Shown here piece by piece: positions 1 to 6,759 of a DNA stretch of 64,000 bases. A program made the translations under genes and the position numbers. The notes under the pieces are model-generated. The model made no database searches and was not told where the DNA came from. It saw only the letters and a list, made by a program, of their open reading frames with translations. The DNA comes from NAT127 sp034717695 (GTDB taxonomy: Bacteria; Pseudomonadota; Gammaproteobacteria; Pseudomonadales; Porticoccaceae). The first letter of the stretch is position 1; every line of letters begins with the position of its first letter. The stretch lies in the NCBI GenBank assembly GCA_034717695.1, contig JAYELS010000055.1, positions 60,238 through 124,237 on the forward strand, given 5' to 3'.

Positions 1-2
1 GC

Positions 3-596
3 CTGCTGGCCAGCGGCTGCGCGGTGCTGGCGCCCTCCCCGCCCCGGGCGCAGGACGACCTCTGCGCGATCTTCCGCGAGCACCCCAAGTGGTACGACCA
101 CGCCCGGGACTCGGCCCGCAAATGGGGCACCCCCATCGCCACCCAGATGGCCTTCGTGCGCCAGGAATCCGCCTTCCGAAGCCACGCGCGCCCGGCCCGC
201 CAGCGCCTCTTGGGGTTCATACCCTGGCGCCGTCCCTCCTCCGCCAAGGGCTACGCCCAGGCCCAGGATCCGGTGTGGGACGAGTACCAGGCCGATGCCG
301 GCGGCCTGTTTGCGCGGCGCTCCCACATGAAGCACGCCACCGACTTCATCGGCTGGTACAACCGCCGCAGCCACCGCGCCCTCGGCATCGGCCTCGACAA
401 CACCGAGCACCTCTACCTCGCCTACCACGAAGGGCCCACCGGCTACCGGCGGGGCAACTGGCGCAACAAGCCCCGGGTCCAGCGCATCGCCCGGGATGTG
501 GCCCTGCGGGCAGGCCACTACCAGGCCCAGCTCGCCAGCTGCGAGGCGGAATTCCGCTGCCGGCGCTTTTACCAGGTCTGGCCGTTCTGCCGCTGA
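3..596 (+). CDS. Lytic transglycosylase (SLT-like) lipoprotein, 5' end missing
   Basis: The frame is open from the left edge of the window and reads through a lipobox (LLASGC, bases 3-20), so the true start lies upstream and the protein is an exported lipoprotein. About 197 residues are visible. The segment around RQESAF carries the ES-x-F catalytic glutamate signature of SLT-type lytic murein transglycosylases, and AYHEG resembles the AYNAG substrate-groove motif of that family. The expected role is cleavage of peptidoglycan glycan strands in the periplasm. An internal GTG at 24 would cut away the signal peptide and is unlikely to be the start. Family is fairly secure; the specific enzyme is not. 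Confidence 0.75.
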   Translation: MLASGCAVLAPSPPRAQDDLCAIFREHPKWYDHARDSARKWGTPIATQMAFVRQESAFRSHARPARQRLLGFIPWRRPSSAKGYAQAQDPVWDEYQADAGGLFARRSHMKHATDFIGWYNRRSHRALGIGLDNTEHLYLAYHEGPTGYRRGNWRNKPRVQRIARDVALRAGHYQAQLASCEAEFRCRRFYQVWPFCR

Positions 597-650
597 CTGC
601 TACACTTCCCGCCCCGGACAGGCGCCCCCGCCACCAGCGAAAGGCCAACC

Positions 651-1250
651 ATGCGCACCTTTGTTATTCGAGCCCGCGCCGCCTCCACCGACAGCCGGCA
701 GCTGCTGGCGGCGGTGGGCGGCGACGCCCACAGTGAAATTCTCGCCCACAGCCTGATGAATGCCATCTTCGTCGCCCAGTCCCACCGGAACGACGTGGTG
801 GTTCATCTGGTGCTGGAAAGCACCCGGGACTATTCCCGAGTCATCTCCTTCGATGCCGGCGCCATGGGCCACATCGGCGGCTTTCACGAACAGGCGCTGC
901 TCGCCAGGATCGCCGCCGCCCTGGATGCATCCCGGGGCATGGCCAAGGAGACCGCGCGGGCGGTGGAGCCCGGCATCGGCGTGCGCACCCTGAGCTTCGA
1001 GGGACTGGTGCGGGAGCTCGCGGTCGATCACCCCCTCTACCTGATGGACAAAAAGGGCGCCCCCATCCGCGAAAAGGCCTTTGCGGAAAACCCCTGCTTC
1101 CTGCTCACCGACCATATCCCCATGCCGAAGAACAGCATCAGCGGCCTCAAGCGACTCGGCGCCGAAGCCATCAGCCTCGGGCCGCGGATGCTGTTCGCCT
1201 CCCAGTGCGTGGTGCTGATCCATAACGAGCTGGACTGGCGGGAGGGCTAG
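651..1250 (+). CDS. TrmY-family SPOUT RNA methyltransferase-like protein (COG1901)
   Basis: This 199-residue protein matches the TrmY/DUF358 family over its length, ending in the typical ASQC-VVLIHNELD segment that forms part of the SPOUT trefoil-knot cofactor site. In archaea TrmY makes N1-methylpseudouridine at tRNA position 54; bacterial members are known (a Vibrio cholerae one has a structure) but their substrate is unclear. A GAAAGG purine run precedes the ATG by a normal distance. It stands alone between a transglycosylase gene and a convergent transporter. The fold assignment is strong; tRNA position 54 as target is not assumed. Confidence 0.8.
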   Translation: MRTFVIRARAASTDSRQLLAAVGGDAHSEILAHSLMNAIFVAQSHRNDVVVHLVLESTRDYSRVISFDAGAMGHIGGFHEQALLARIAAALDASRGMAKETARAVEPGIGVRTLSFEGLVRELAVDHPLYLMDKKGAPIREKAFAENPCFLLTDHIPMPKNSISGLKRLGAEAISLGPRMLFASQCVVLIHNELDWREG

Positions 1251-1261
1251 CCGGGGCTCTC

Positions 1262-2497
1262 TCAGGACACCCGCGCCGCCTCGTCGATCCGGCGAAATCC
1301 GGCGGATCGGGTGGCCATGGCCAGCACCGCCGCGATCATCACCAGCGCGGCGATGGTCATCGCCCAGGGAGCGCCGATGTGCTTGGCGCCAAAGGCGAGG
1401 GGCAGGGTGCCGAGGGGCGCGAGGCCGTAGGACATCAGGGTCATGGTGGTGATGCGCCCGCGCATGTGGTCCTCGGTCATCAACTGGATGCCGGTCTGCA
1501 CCAGGGTCTGGCTCAGCACCGAGCAGGCGTAGATGGCCACCATGAACAGCACCCCCGCCCAGAACCAGGGGGAGTGGCTGAACAACAGCAGGCATACCCC
1601 GAGGGCGAGGGCCGAGGCCACCATGGGCTTGACCAGACTGCCGTCCTTGGTCAGCCCCATCAGCAGCGAGCCGAGCAGGCCGCCCACCCCCATGGCCCCC
1701 ATCATGATGCCGAGCCCGCTGCCGCCGTGGTCCCACACCTCGTCGACGAACACCACCAGGAGATTCTGCAGGGGCACCACGATCAGCGTCGGAATCAAGC
1801 CGAATACCATGCACAGCGCCACCGGCTTGTGGCGGTAGAGGTAGCTGAAGCCGGCGCGGATCTCGCCGAGGAAGGCCCCCTGCCCCAGGCCCGACGGCTG
1901 GCTGGGTTTGAGGCGGAACGTGCAGAACAGCGAGACCAGGTGCAGGCTGACGAGAAACAGATAGCTCGCCCCCATGCCCGCCATGTCGGCGAGGATGCCC
2001 ACCACCGCCGGGCTGACCATGCGCGCCACGTTGACGCCGGCGGACATCAGCGCCGTGGCCTTGCCCAGCACCGGGCGCCCCACCGCCTCCACCACCATCG
2101 CCGTGCTCGACGGCATGATGAAGGGAAAGGCGATACTCGCCGCGAAGGCGCTGAACATCACGAAGCCGAAGGTGAGCTTGCCGGTCACCAGCAGCACCAT
2201 CACCGTGCACTCCGCCACCAGAATCAGGCACTGGGCGATGATCATCAACCGCCGCCGCTCGAAGCGGTCGATCACTGCGCCGGAAAAAATCGAGGTGGCG
2301 AACATGCACCCCGCCGACACCAGATTGATGTAGGCAAGGGCCATTTCGTCCCCGGTGATCTGCCAGGCCAGCAGCGAGCGCAGCAACACCGTGGCCGAGA
2401 AGCCGATGAACATGCCGACGTTGCCTGCGAACAGCCAGCGGAACTGGGGGTTGCCCAGCAACGGGCGCCAGGGGTTGGAATCAGGGGGATGGACCAC
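1262..2497 (-). CDS. MFS transporter (EntS-like MFS_3 family)
   Basis: A 411-residue integral membrane protein with about twelve hydrophobic segments. The loop DRFERRRLM after the second or third helix is the major-facilitator motif A region, repeated more weakly in the second half. The pattern fits the MFS_3 (enterobactin-exporter-like) branch, so export of a small molecule is the best guess; no substrate can be read. The start is GTG (reverse of CAC at 2495-2497). It is convergent with the TrmY-like gene, leaving only about 11 bases between the stops. Confidence 0.8.
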   Translation of the reverse strand: MVHPPDSNPWRPLLGNPQFRWLFAGNVGMFIGFSATVLLRSLLAWQITGDEMALAYINLVSAGCMFATSIFSGAVIDRFERRRLMIIAQCLILVAECTVMVLLVTGKLTFGFVMFSAFAASIAFPFIMPSSTAMVVEAVGRPVLGKATALMSAGVNVARMVSPAVVGILADMAGMGASYLFLVSLHLVSLFCTFRLKPSQPSGLGQGAFLGEIRAGFSYLYRHKPVALCMVFGLIPTLIVVPLQNLLVVFVDEVWDHGGSGLGIMMGAMGVGGLLGSLLMGLTKDGSLVKPMVASALALGVCLLLFSHSPWFWAGVLFMVAIYACSVLSQTLVQTGIQLMTEDHMRGRITTMTLMSYGLAPLGTLPLAFGAKHIGAPWAMTIAALVMIAAVLAMATRSAGFRRIDEAARVS

Positions 2498-2650
2498 GGG
2501 GAAAACTCCACAACGATGACCGGCATCGGGTTTATCGACCCCGGCGGCGGAGACAGCGCACCCTTGCCGACCCTGGGGATACCCCGGGCAATATACCCTA
2601 TCCGCCCCCGTCAGGCGGTATGGCCCCCCGGCAGGCGCCGTCGCTCCGCC

Positions 2651-3112
2651 TCAGGCCGGCGCCCCTTCACCCTGCGCGGCGTAAAAGCGGATGCGGGACA
2701 CCAGCGCGGCCCTGAGTTCCTCCAGGAGTGCACAGGAGCTGGAATCCCCCGGCTCCAGCGTACCGGCTATGACATCCACCACCGCCTCCTGCAGGCCCAC
2801 GAAATAGTCGATGGGAATATTCAGGACGGCGTGATGGGGCACCGTGTCCGCCAGGGTCACATCGATCTCCAGGGGCCGCTCGAACCAGGTCATCAGGCAG
2901 TAGAGGGCCGAGTCCACCATGCCGGCCTCCAGGCGCGCCGTGTACCCGCAACCGTGTTCGACGAAGCTCTGGCGCGCGGCGGGATAACGCTGGTAATAAA
3001 GTGCCATCACCGCTGGCGTGATGTCCCCGAGGGTTTCGGCGGCGGCCTCGAGAATGGTCTCCAGGCGGGCCTGCTGGCCGGGGCTGGCAACTGACTGTTG
3101 ATTGGACGACAT
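2651..3112 (-). CDS. Hypothetical protein, possible globin-like fold
   Basis: A 153-residue, mostly helical soluble protein with no clear family. The segment YYQRYPAARQSF resembles the globin B/C region, and HHAVLNIPIDYF followed by an amphipathic helix resembles the proximal-histidine F helix and G helix of bacterial globins. That is a pattern impression, not a proven match. It is the last gene of a co-oriented minus-strand group with two LLM oxidoreductases and YqaA. If it binds haem it could serve as a redox or gas-sensing partner for those flavoenzymes. Confidence 0.5.
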   Translation of the reverse strand: MSSNQQSVASPGQQARLETILEAAAETLGDITPAVMALYYQRYPAARQSFVEHGCGYTARLEAGMVDSALYCLMTWFERPLEIDVTLADTVPHHAVLNIPIDYFVGLQEAVVDVIAGTLEPGDSSSCALLEELRAALVSRIRFYAAQGEGAPA

Positions 3113-3205
3113 GATCCCTCCTCGGGTTTTGGGGGATGATAGCGCGCGCCACCCGAGATCACAGCAGCAATCGCCCGCCCCTTGATCTGCCTCAGTGATG
3201 GGCGG

Positions 3206-4102
3206 TCAGGGGATAAATGCCCGGGCAAAGGCCTCGAGCTCCCGGTGCAGGCGCTGCACCTCGGGAAAGGCGGGGTACAGCGTAGCGTGGGTGACCCCGA
3301 GGGACGCCAGCTCGCGGTCCCGCTCCCGGGCAAGGCCGTGGTCGCCACCGAAGGACTCCGGCAAGCGAGCGTTGATCTTCTCGAGGTACTCGCGCACCCC
3401 GGGCGCTTGGTCGAACAGGGGCAGCTCGGCGAATACCGCGAAGCCATCCCGGTCGCGCCCCTCGGCCGCCAATGCCTGGTCGAGCAGCACCAACCCCGCC
3501 TTCAGCTCCTCGAAGCCGGACGTGGGCATCCAGCCATCCCCGAGCCGCGCCGCCCGGGGGGCGCTCACCGCGGCCATGCCGCCGACAAACAATGGCACCG
3601 TGCCGCCCCCCGGCTTGGGGTGGAAACTGGCCTCCTCGAACCGGTAGCGGCTGCCGGCGAAGGTCACCGGGTCATCCCGCCACAGGGCGCGCATCAGGGC
3701 GATATATTCCTCCACCGTCCGGCCCCGGGTACGGGGGTCGCCCCCCAGCCAGCTGATCTCCTGCTCCAGCCAGCCCCCCGCCACGCACAGGCCCACCCGG
3801 CCCGCGGAGATCACATCGAGGGTCGCCGCCTGCTTGGCCAGGTGGATGGGATTGTGCTGGGTCACCACCGTGGCAGCGGTGTAGAAGTGGAGGCGGCGGG
3901 TATGGGCCGCCAGATGGCTGATCAGGGTGAGGGGCTCGTACCAGATACGGGTGAGCATGGGCTCCATGGCCACGGGAAACAGGGTGTGCTCCGGCAGGGA
4001 GACAAAATCGAAACCGAGCTCTTCGATCAACCGGGTGGTGGCAACGATGGCGGCAATATCGGGAAACTGACCGAGGGGATGCAGCTGGACGCCGTACTTC
4101 AT
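3206..4102 (-). CDS. LLM-class flavin/F420-dependent oxidoreductase
   Basis: Luciferase-like TIM-barrel oxidoreductase of 298 residues starting MKYGVQLHPLG. Hallmarks are the LGFDFVSLPEHT strand-helix unit, the SAGRVGLCVAGGWLEQE flavin-phosphate region and PLFVGGMAAVSAPRAARLGDGWMP near the C-terminal half, all typical of LLM-class enzymes that use F420 or FMN. The ATG at 4102 was preferred over an upstream in-frame extension because the family begins at this conserved strand. It sits downstream of YqaA and a second LLM gene on the same strand. The substrate cannot be inferred. Confidence 0.85.
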   Translation of the reverse strand: MKYGVQLHPLGQFPDIAAIVATTRLIEELGFDFVSLPEHTLFPVAMEPMLTRIWYEPLTLISHLAAHTRRLHFYTAATVVTQHNPIHLAKQAATLDVISAGRVGLCVAGGWLEQEISWLGGDPRTRGRTVEEYIALMRALWRDDPVTFAGSRYRFEEASFHPKPGGGTVPLFVGGMAAVSAPRAARLGDGWMPTSGFEELKAGLVLLDQALAAEGRDRDGFAVFAELPLFDQAPGVREYLEKINARLPESFGGDHGLARERDRELASLGVTHATLYPAFPEVQRLHRELEAFARAFIP

Positions 4103-4166
4103 GGTAAGTCTCCCGCGCTGGTGTAATGGTCTGATGGGGGCGAGGCTTCCCGGCCATTGCCCGTCA

Positions 4167-4583
4167 TCAGCGAATGACCAGCAACAGCAACCCGTAGCGA
4201 AGGCCCTTGCCCACGGCAATATACAACAGCGCCAGGGGCCAGGGCACCCGCAGCCAACCGGCCACCAGGGTCAGGGGATCGCCGATCACCGGCAGCCAGG
4301 ACAGCAGCAGAACCGGGGCGCCCCAGCGCCGCAGCAGCGCCGTACCGCGCTGGTGGTGGGCACTCCAGGTGCGCGACAGGCTCGCCGCCGACAGCCAGCG
4401 CCCCAGCAGCCAGTTGGTCATCCCGCCGAGGATGTTGCCCGCGCTCGCCGCCAGCCACAGGGCCCCGGCGGAGGCGGCGGGGTCGCTGGCCAGGTACAGC
4501 AGCAGCGCCTCGGAACCGCCGGGCAACAGGGTGGCGGAGACAAAACCGCTGGCAAAGAGGCCGAGCAGCCCCGCCGTGGACAC
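4167..4583 (-). CDS. YqaA-family membrane protein (VTT/DedA-like)
   Basis: A 138-residue membrane protein with about four hydrophobic segments. It has the GxxxGG-N-x3-G type helix (GNILGGMTNWLLGRWL) and the RWGAPVLLLSWLPVIGDPLTLVAGWLR segment of the SNARE-associated/VTT (DedA-like) family, closest to E. coli YqaA. DedA-type proteins are proposed lipid scramblases or proton-linked transporters of the inner membrane; YqaA itself has no assigned function. The gene starts 9 bases after the upstream LLM gene ends, so the two are probably co-transcribed. Confidence 0.8.
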   Translation of the reverse strand: MSTAGLLGLFASGFVSATLLPGGSEALLLYLASDPAASAGALWLAASAGNILGGMTNWLLGRWLSAASLSRTWSAHHQRGTALLRRWGAPVLLLSWLPVIGDPLTLVAGWLRVPWPLALLYIAVGKGLRYGLLLLVIR

Positions 4584-4592
4584 AGCCGGGCC

Positions 4593-5516
4593 TCAGTGCT
4601 CCACCCGGGGCTTTACCTGTTCGCACAGCATACGGATCTGGGCCATGGCATCCTCGCCGGATGAGGCCATGGGGATCGCCACGAACTTGTGGATACCGTT
4701 ATCCACAAAGCGCTGGACGGTGGCCGCGATATCGTCCGCGTCCCCCACCGCGAGGCTGCCCCGGGGGTCGAAGTCCGCAAGCCCCAGCCCCGCGATCAGG
4801 CCGCTGAACTCCCGCACCGGCCCATCCCCGTAGCCGCCGAAACGAAAGGGCAGGCTGATGCCGTAGTGATCCTCGGGGATGGTGCGCCCCGTCACCCGCA
4901 ACTCCGCCTTGATGGCGGCGACGATGGCCCCGGCCCGCTCAGGGGTTGCAAACTCCCCCTGCCAGCCGGTGGCGAACCGGGCGGCGCGGCGGATCGCCGC
5001 CGGGCTGTTGCCGCCGGTCCACAGTGGCAGGGGCTGCTGCACCGGCTTGGGGTTCAGAGTGACGTTCTGGTAGTGGAAAAACTCGCCGGCGAAGCTGACA
5101 TCGTCCTCCCTGAGCAGGCGGGCGAAGAGATCGAGAAATTCGTTGGCCATCCGCCCCCGGGTGGATGGATCCCGCCCGGTGCCGCGCCATTCCGCCGCCC
5201 CGCCGGTGCCCACACCAAAAATGGGCAGCAGCCGACCGCCGCTCAGAAAATCGATGGTGGCGCACTCCTTGGCGAGCACCAGGGGGTCGCGGAAGGTCAC
5301 CGACAGGGCGTTCATGCCGAACTTGAGGCGCCGGGTGCGCCCCGCCAGGGCCGCCATCACGGCGATGGCCTCGAGGCTGCCCTCGGGGGAAATCAGCCGG
5401 TCGTAGTGCCACAGGGAATCCACCCCCGCCTCCTCGCAGTAATCCACATAGCGCCAGAACTCGGCGGCGCCCTGGGTCATGAAGGGGGGAATGCTAAGAC
5501 CAATGCGAACGCTCAT
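4593..5516 (-). CDS. LLM-class flavin/F420-dependent oxidoreductase
   Basis: A 307-residue LLM-class TIM-barrel enzyme and a divergent paralogue of the one at 3206-4102. Key family segments are AGVDSLWHYDRL, LSGGRLLPIFGVGTGG in the flavin/F420 phosphate-binding region and PLWTGGNSPAAIRRAARFATGWQG. It is the first gene of the minus-strand group LLM-YqaA-LLM-globin-like. Upstream lies a roughly 500-base non-coding stretch that carries an inverted repeat (5609-5625) and the first hairpin-repeat array. The enzyme class is secure; cofactor (F420 or FMN) and substrate are not. Confidence 0.85.
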   Translation of the reverse strand: MSVRIGLSIPPFMTQGAAEFWRYVDYCEEAGVDSLWHYDRLISPEGSLEAIAVMAALAGRTRRLKFGMNALSVTFRDPLVLAKECATIDFLSGGRLLPIFGVGTGGAAEWRGTGRDPSTRGRMANEFLDLFARLLREDDVSFAGEFFHYQNVTLNPKPVQQPLPLWTGGNSPAAIRRAARFATGWQGEFATPERAGAIVAAIKAELRVTGRTIPEDHYGISLPFRFGGYGDGPVREFSGLIAGLGLADFDPRGSLAVGDADDIAATVQRFVDNGIHKFVAIPMASSGEDAMAQIRMLCEQVKPRVEH

Positions 5517-5608
5517 GGCGTATTCTCGACGGGGGACAGGACCGCGAGATTACCCCCATCCCGTGGCGCCGTCACCCGGGTTTTCAAGGCGTTTCCCGGG
5601 GAAAATGC

Positions 5609-5625
5609 TGTACCGTTCTTGTACA
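5609..5625. promoter_or_regulatory. Perfect inverted repeat TGTAC-N7-GTACA, candidate operator
   Basis: The half-sites TGTAC and GTACA are separated by seven bases and can be extended by one base on each side (CTGTAC/GTACAG). It lies 93 bases upstream of the LLM oxidoreductase start at 5516, a plausible operator position. The same half-sites with the same seven-base spacing occur at 38750-38766. The spacing does not fit LexA (CTG-N10-CAG). The regulator is unknown. Confidence 0.4.
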
Positions 5626-5693
5626 GGAGCAGGCTCTCCAGTCCGTGCGCGGCCAGGTGGGTTACCGCAGATGGCCGCCCTGGCAGGTTTCGC

Positions 5694-6000
5694 GGCCGAT
5701 GACGCTGCGCTCCATGTCCCCGGAGGGGGCTTCGGCCCCACAGGGCACCTGTAGGGCGGAAAAGGCGAAGCCGTCATCCGCCGGGGATGTCCACCTCAGC
5801 GAGGTTACGGCCGATGACGCCGCGCTCTTCGGCCCTACGGGATACCTGTAGGACGGAAAAGGCGAAGCCGTCATCCGCCGGGGATATCCACCGCAGCGAG
5901 GTTACGGCCGATGACGCCGCGCTCCATGTCCCCGGAGGGGGCTTCGGCCCTACGGGATACCTGTAGGAAGGAAAAGGCGAAGCCGTCATCCGCCGGGGGT
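5694..6000. repeat. Array 1: three tandem copies of an intergenic hairpin repeat
   Basis: GGCCGATGACG opens copies at 5694, 5809 and 5906, and each copy closes with CGTCATCCGCC, its near-perfect inverted partner; inside lie a second inverted pair GCCCTAC/GTAGGRCGG. The spacing is 115 then 97 bases because copies 1 and 3 carry an extra 18-base segment (centred on CATGTCCCCGGAGGGGG) that copy 2 lacks. Each copy could fold into one large imperfect hairpin, like REP/BIME elements. The array fills the gap between the 3' end of nrdJb and the upstream region of the LLM gene. Related copies form array 2 (9815-10084). Confidence 0.85.
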
Positions 6001-6061
6001 CCCGCATCGGCCCGATCCACCCTATAAAAGCGTCAGACATCCGAGGTCCGACCCAACCACA

Positions 6062-6757
6062 TCACCCGCACTTCGATTCCCCGCAATTCAGGCAGGTCAT
6101 GCAGCCGTCCATCATGATCATCGCCTTGGTCATGCATTTGTTGCACAGCTGGGCGCCCGCCGGGTAGGGGTTGGCGTCGGCGGTGGGAGCGGCAGTCTTG
6201 GCTTCGAACTGGGCGCGCTTCTCGTCCATGATCTTGCGCTGGTGATCGGTGATTTCCGGGTCTTCGATCAGGCCGATGCTCTTCATGTGGGTTTCGAGAC
6301 AGTCGCCGATCTCCGCCACCAGGGAGGGCATGAACTTGCCGCCCTTCTTGAAGTAGCCGCCCTTGGGGTCGAACACCGCTTTCATCTCCTCCACCAGAAA
6401 TGTGCAGTCGCCACCCTTGCGGAACACCGCGGACAGTACCCGGGTGAGGGCCACCACCCACTGGAAGTGGTCCATGTTCTTGGAGTTGATGAACACCTCG
6501 AAGGGACGGCGCTGCTCGTGATTGGTGCCCGGGTTCAGCACGATATCGTTGATGGTGATATAGAGCGCATGGTCGGTGAGGGGCGTCTTGATCTTGTAGG
6601 TGGTGCCGTGCAGGGTCTCCGGGCGATCGACGTTCTCGTCCATCTTCTGCACGGCGCGGTCGAGCTTGTCCTGGGCGGCGGCCTGCTGGGCCTCGGCCTT
6701 GGCTTCCGGGGTGATGACTTTGTAGCGAACGATTTTCTTATCCAGTTTGACGGTCAT
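6062..6757 (-). CDS. nrdJb: Class II ribonucleotide reductase, small partner NrdJb
   Basis: A 231-residue TSCPD-domain protein that completes the vitamin-B12-dependent ribonucleotide reductase encoded just upstream. Its last residues form a cysteine-rich zinc-ribbon/redox tail (CNKC near 205, CMTCLNCGESKCG at the very end), which supplies the swinging-arm cysteines that re-reduce the active site. In most bacteria this part is fused to the catalytic chain; the split form is known from Pseudomonas. It starts 2 bases after the nrdJa stop, so translation is probably coupled. It acts in deoxynucleotide synthesis in the cytoplasm. Confidence 0.9.
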   Translation of the reverse strand: MTVKLDKKIVRYKVITPEAKAEAQQAAAQDKLDRAVQKMDENVDRPETLHGTTYKIKTPLTDHALYITINDIVLNPGTNHEQRRPFEVFINSKNMDHFQWVVALTRVLSAVFRKGGDCTFLVEEMKAVFDPKGGYFKKGGKFMPSLVAEIGDCLETHMKSIGLIEDPEITDHQRKIMDEKRAQFEAKTAAPTADANPYPAGAQLCNKCMTKAMIMMDGCMTCLNCGESKCG

Positions 6758-6759
6758 GA

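Noticed and set aside
5608..5626. LexA (SOS) box
   Set aside because: CTG and CAG are 13 bases apart, not the 10 required for the gammaproteobacterial LexA site.
5694..6000. Possible CRISPR array
   Set aside because: Only three copies, unit length about 97-115 bases, with paired inverted arms and no unique spacers; no cas genes nearby.
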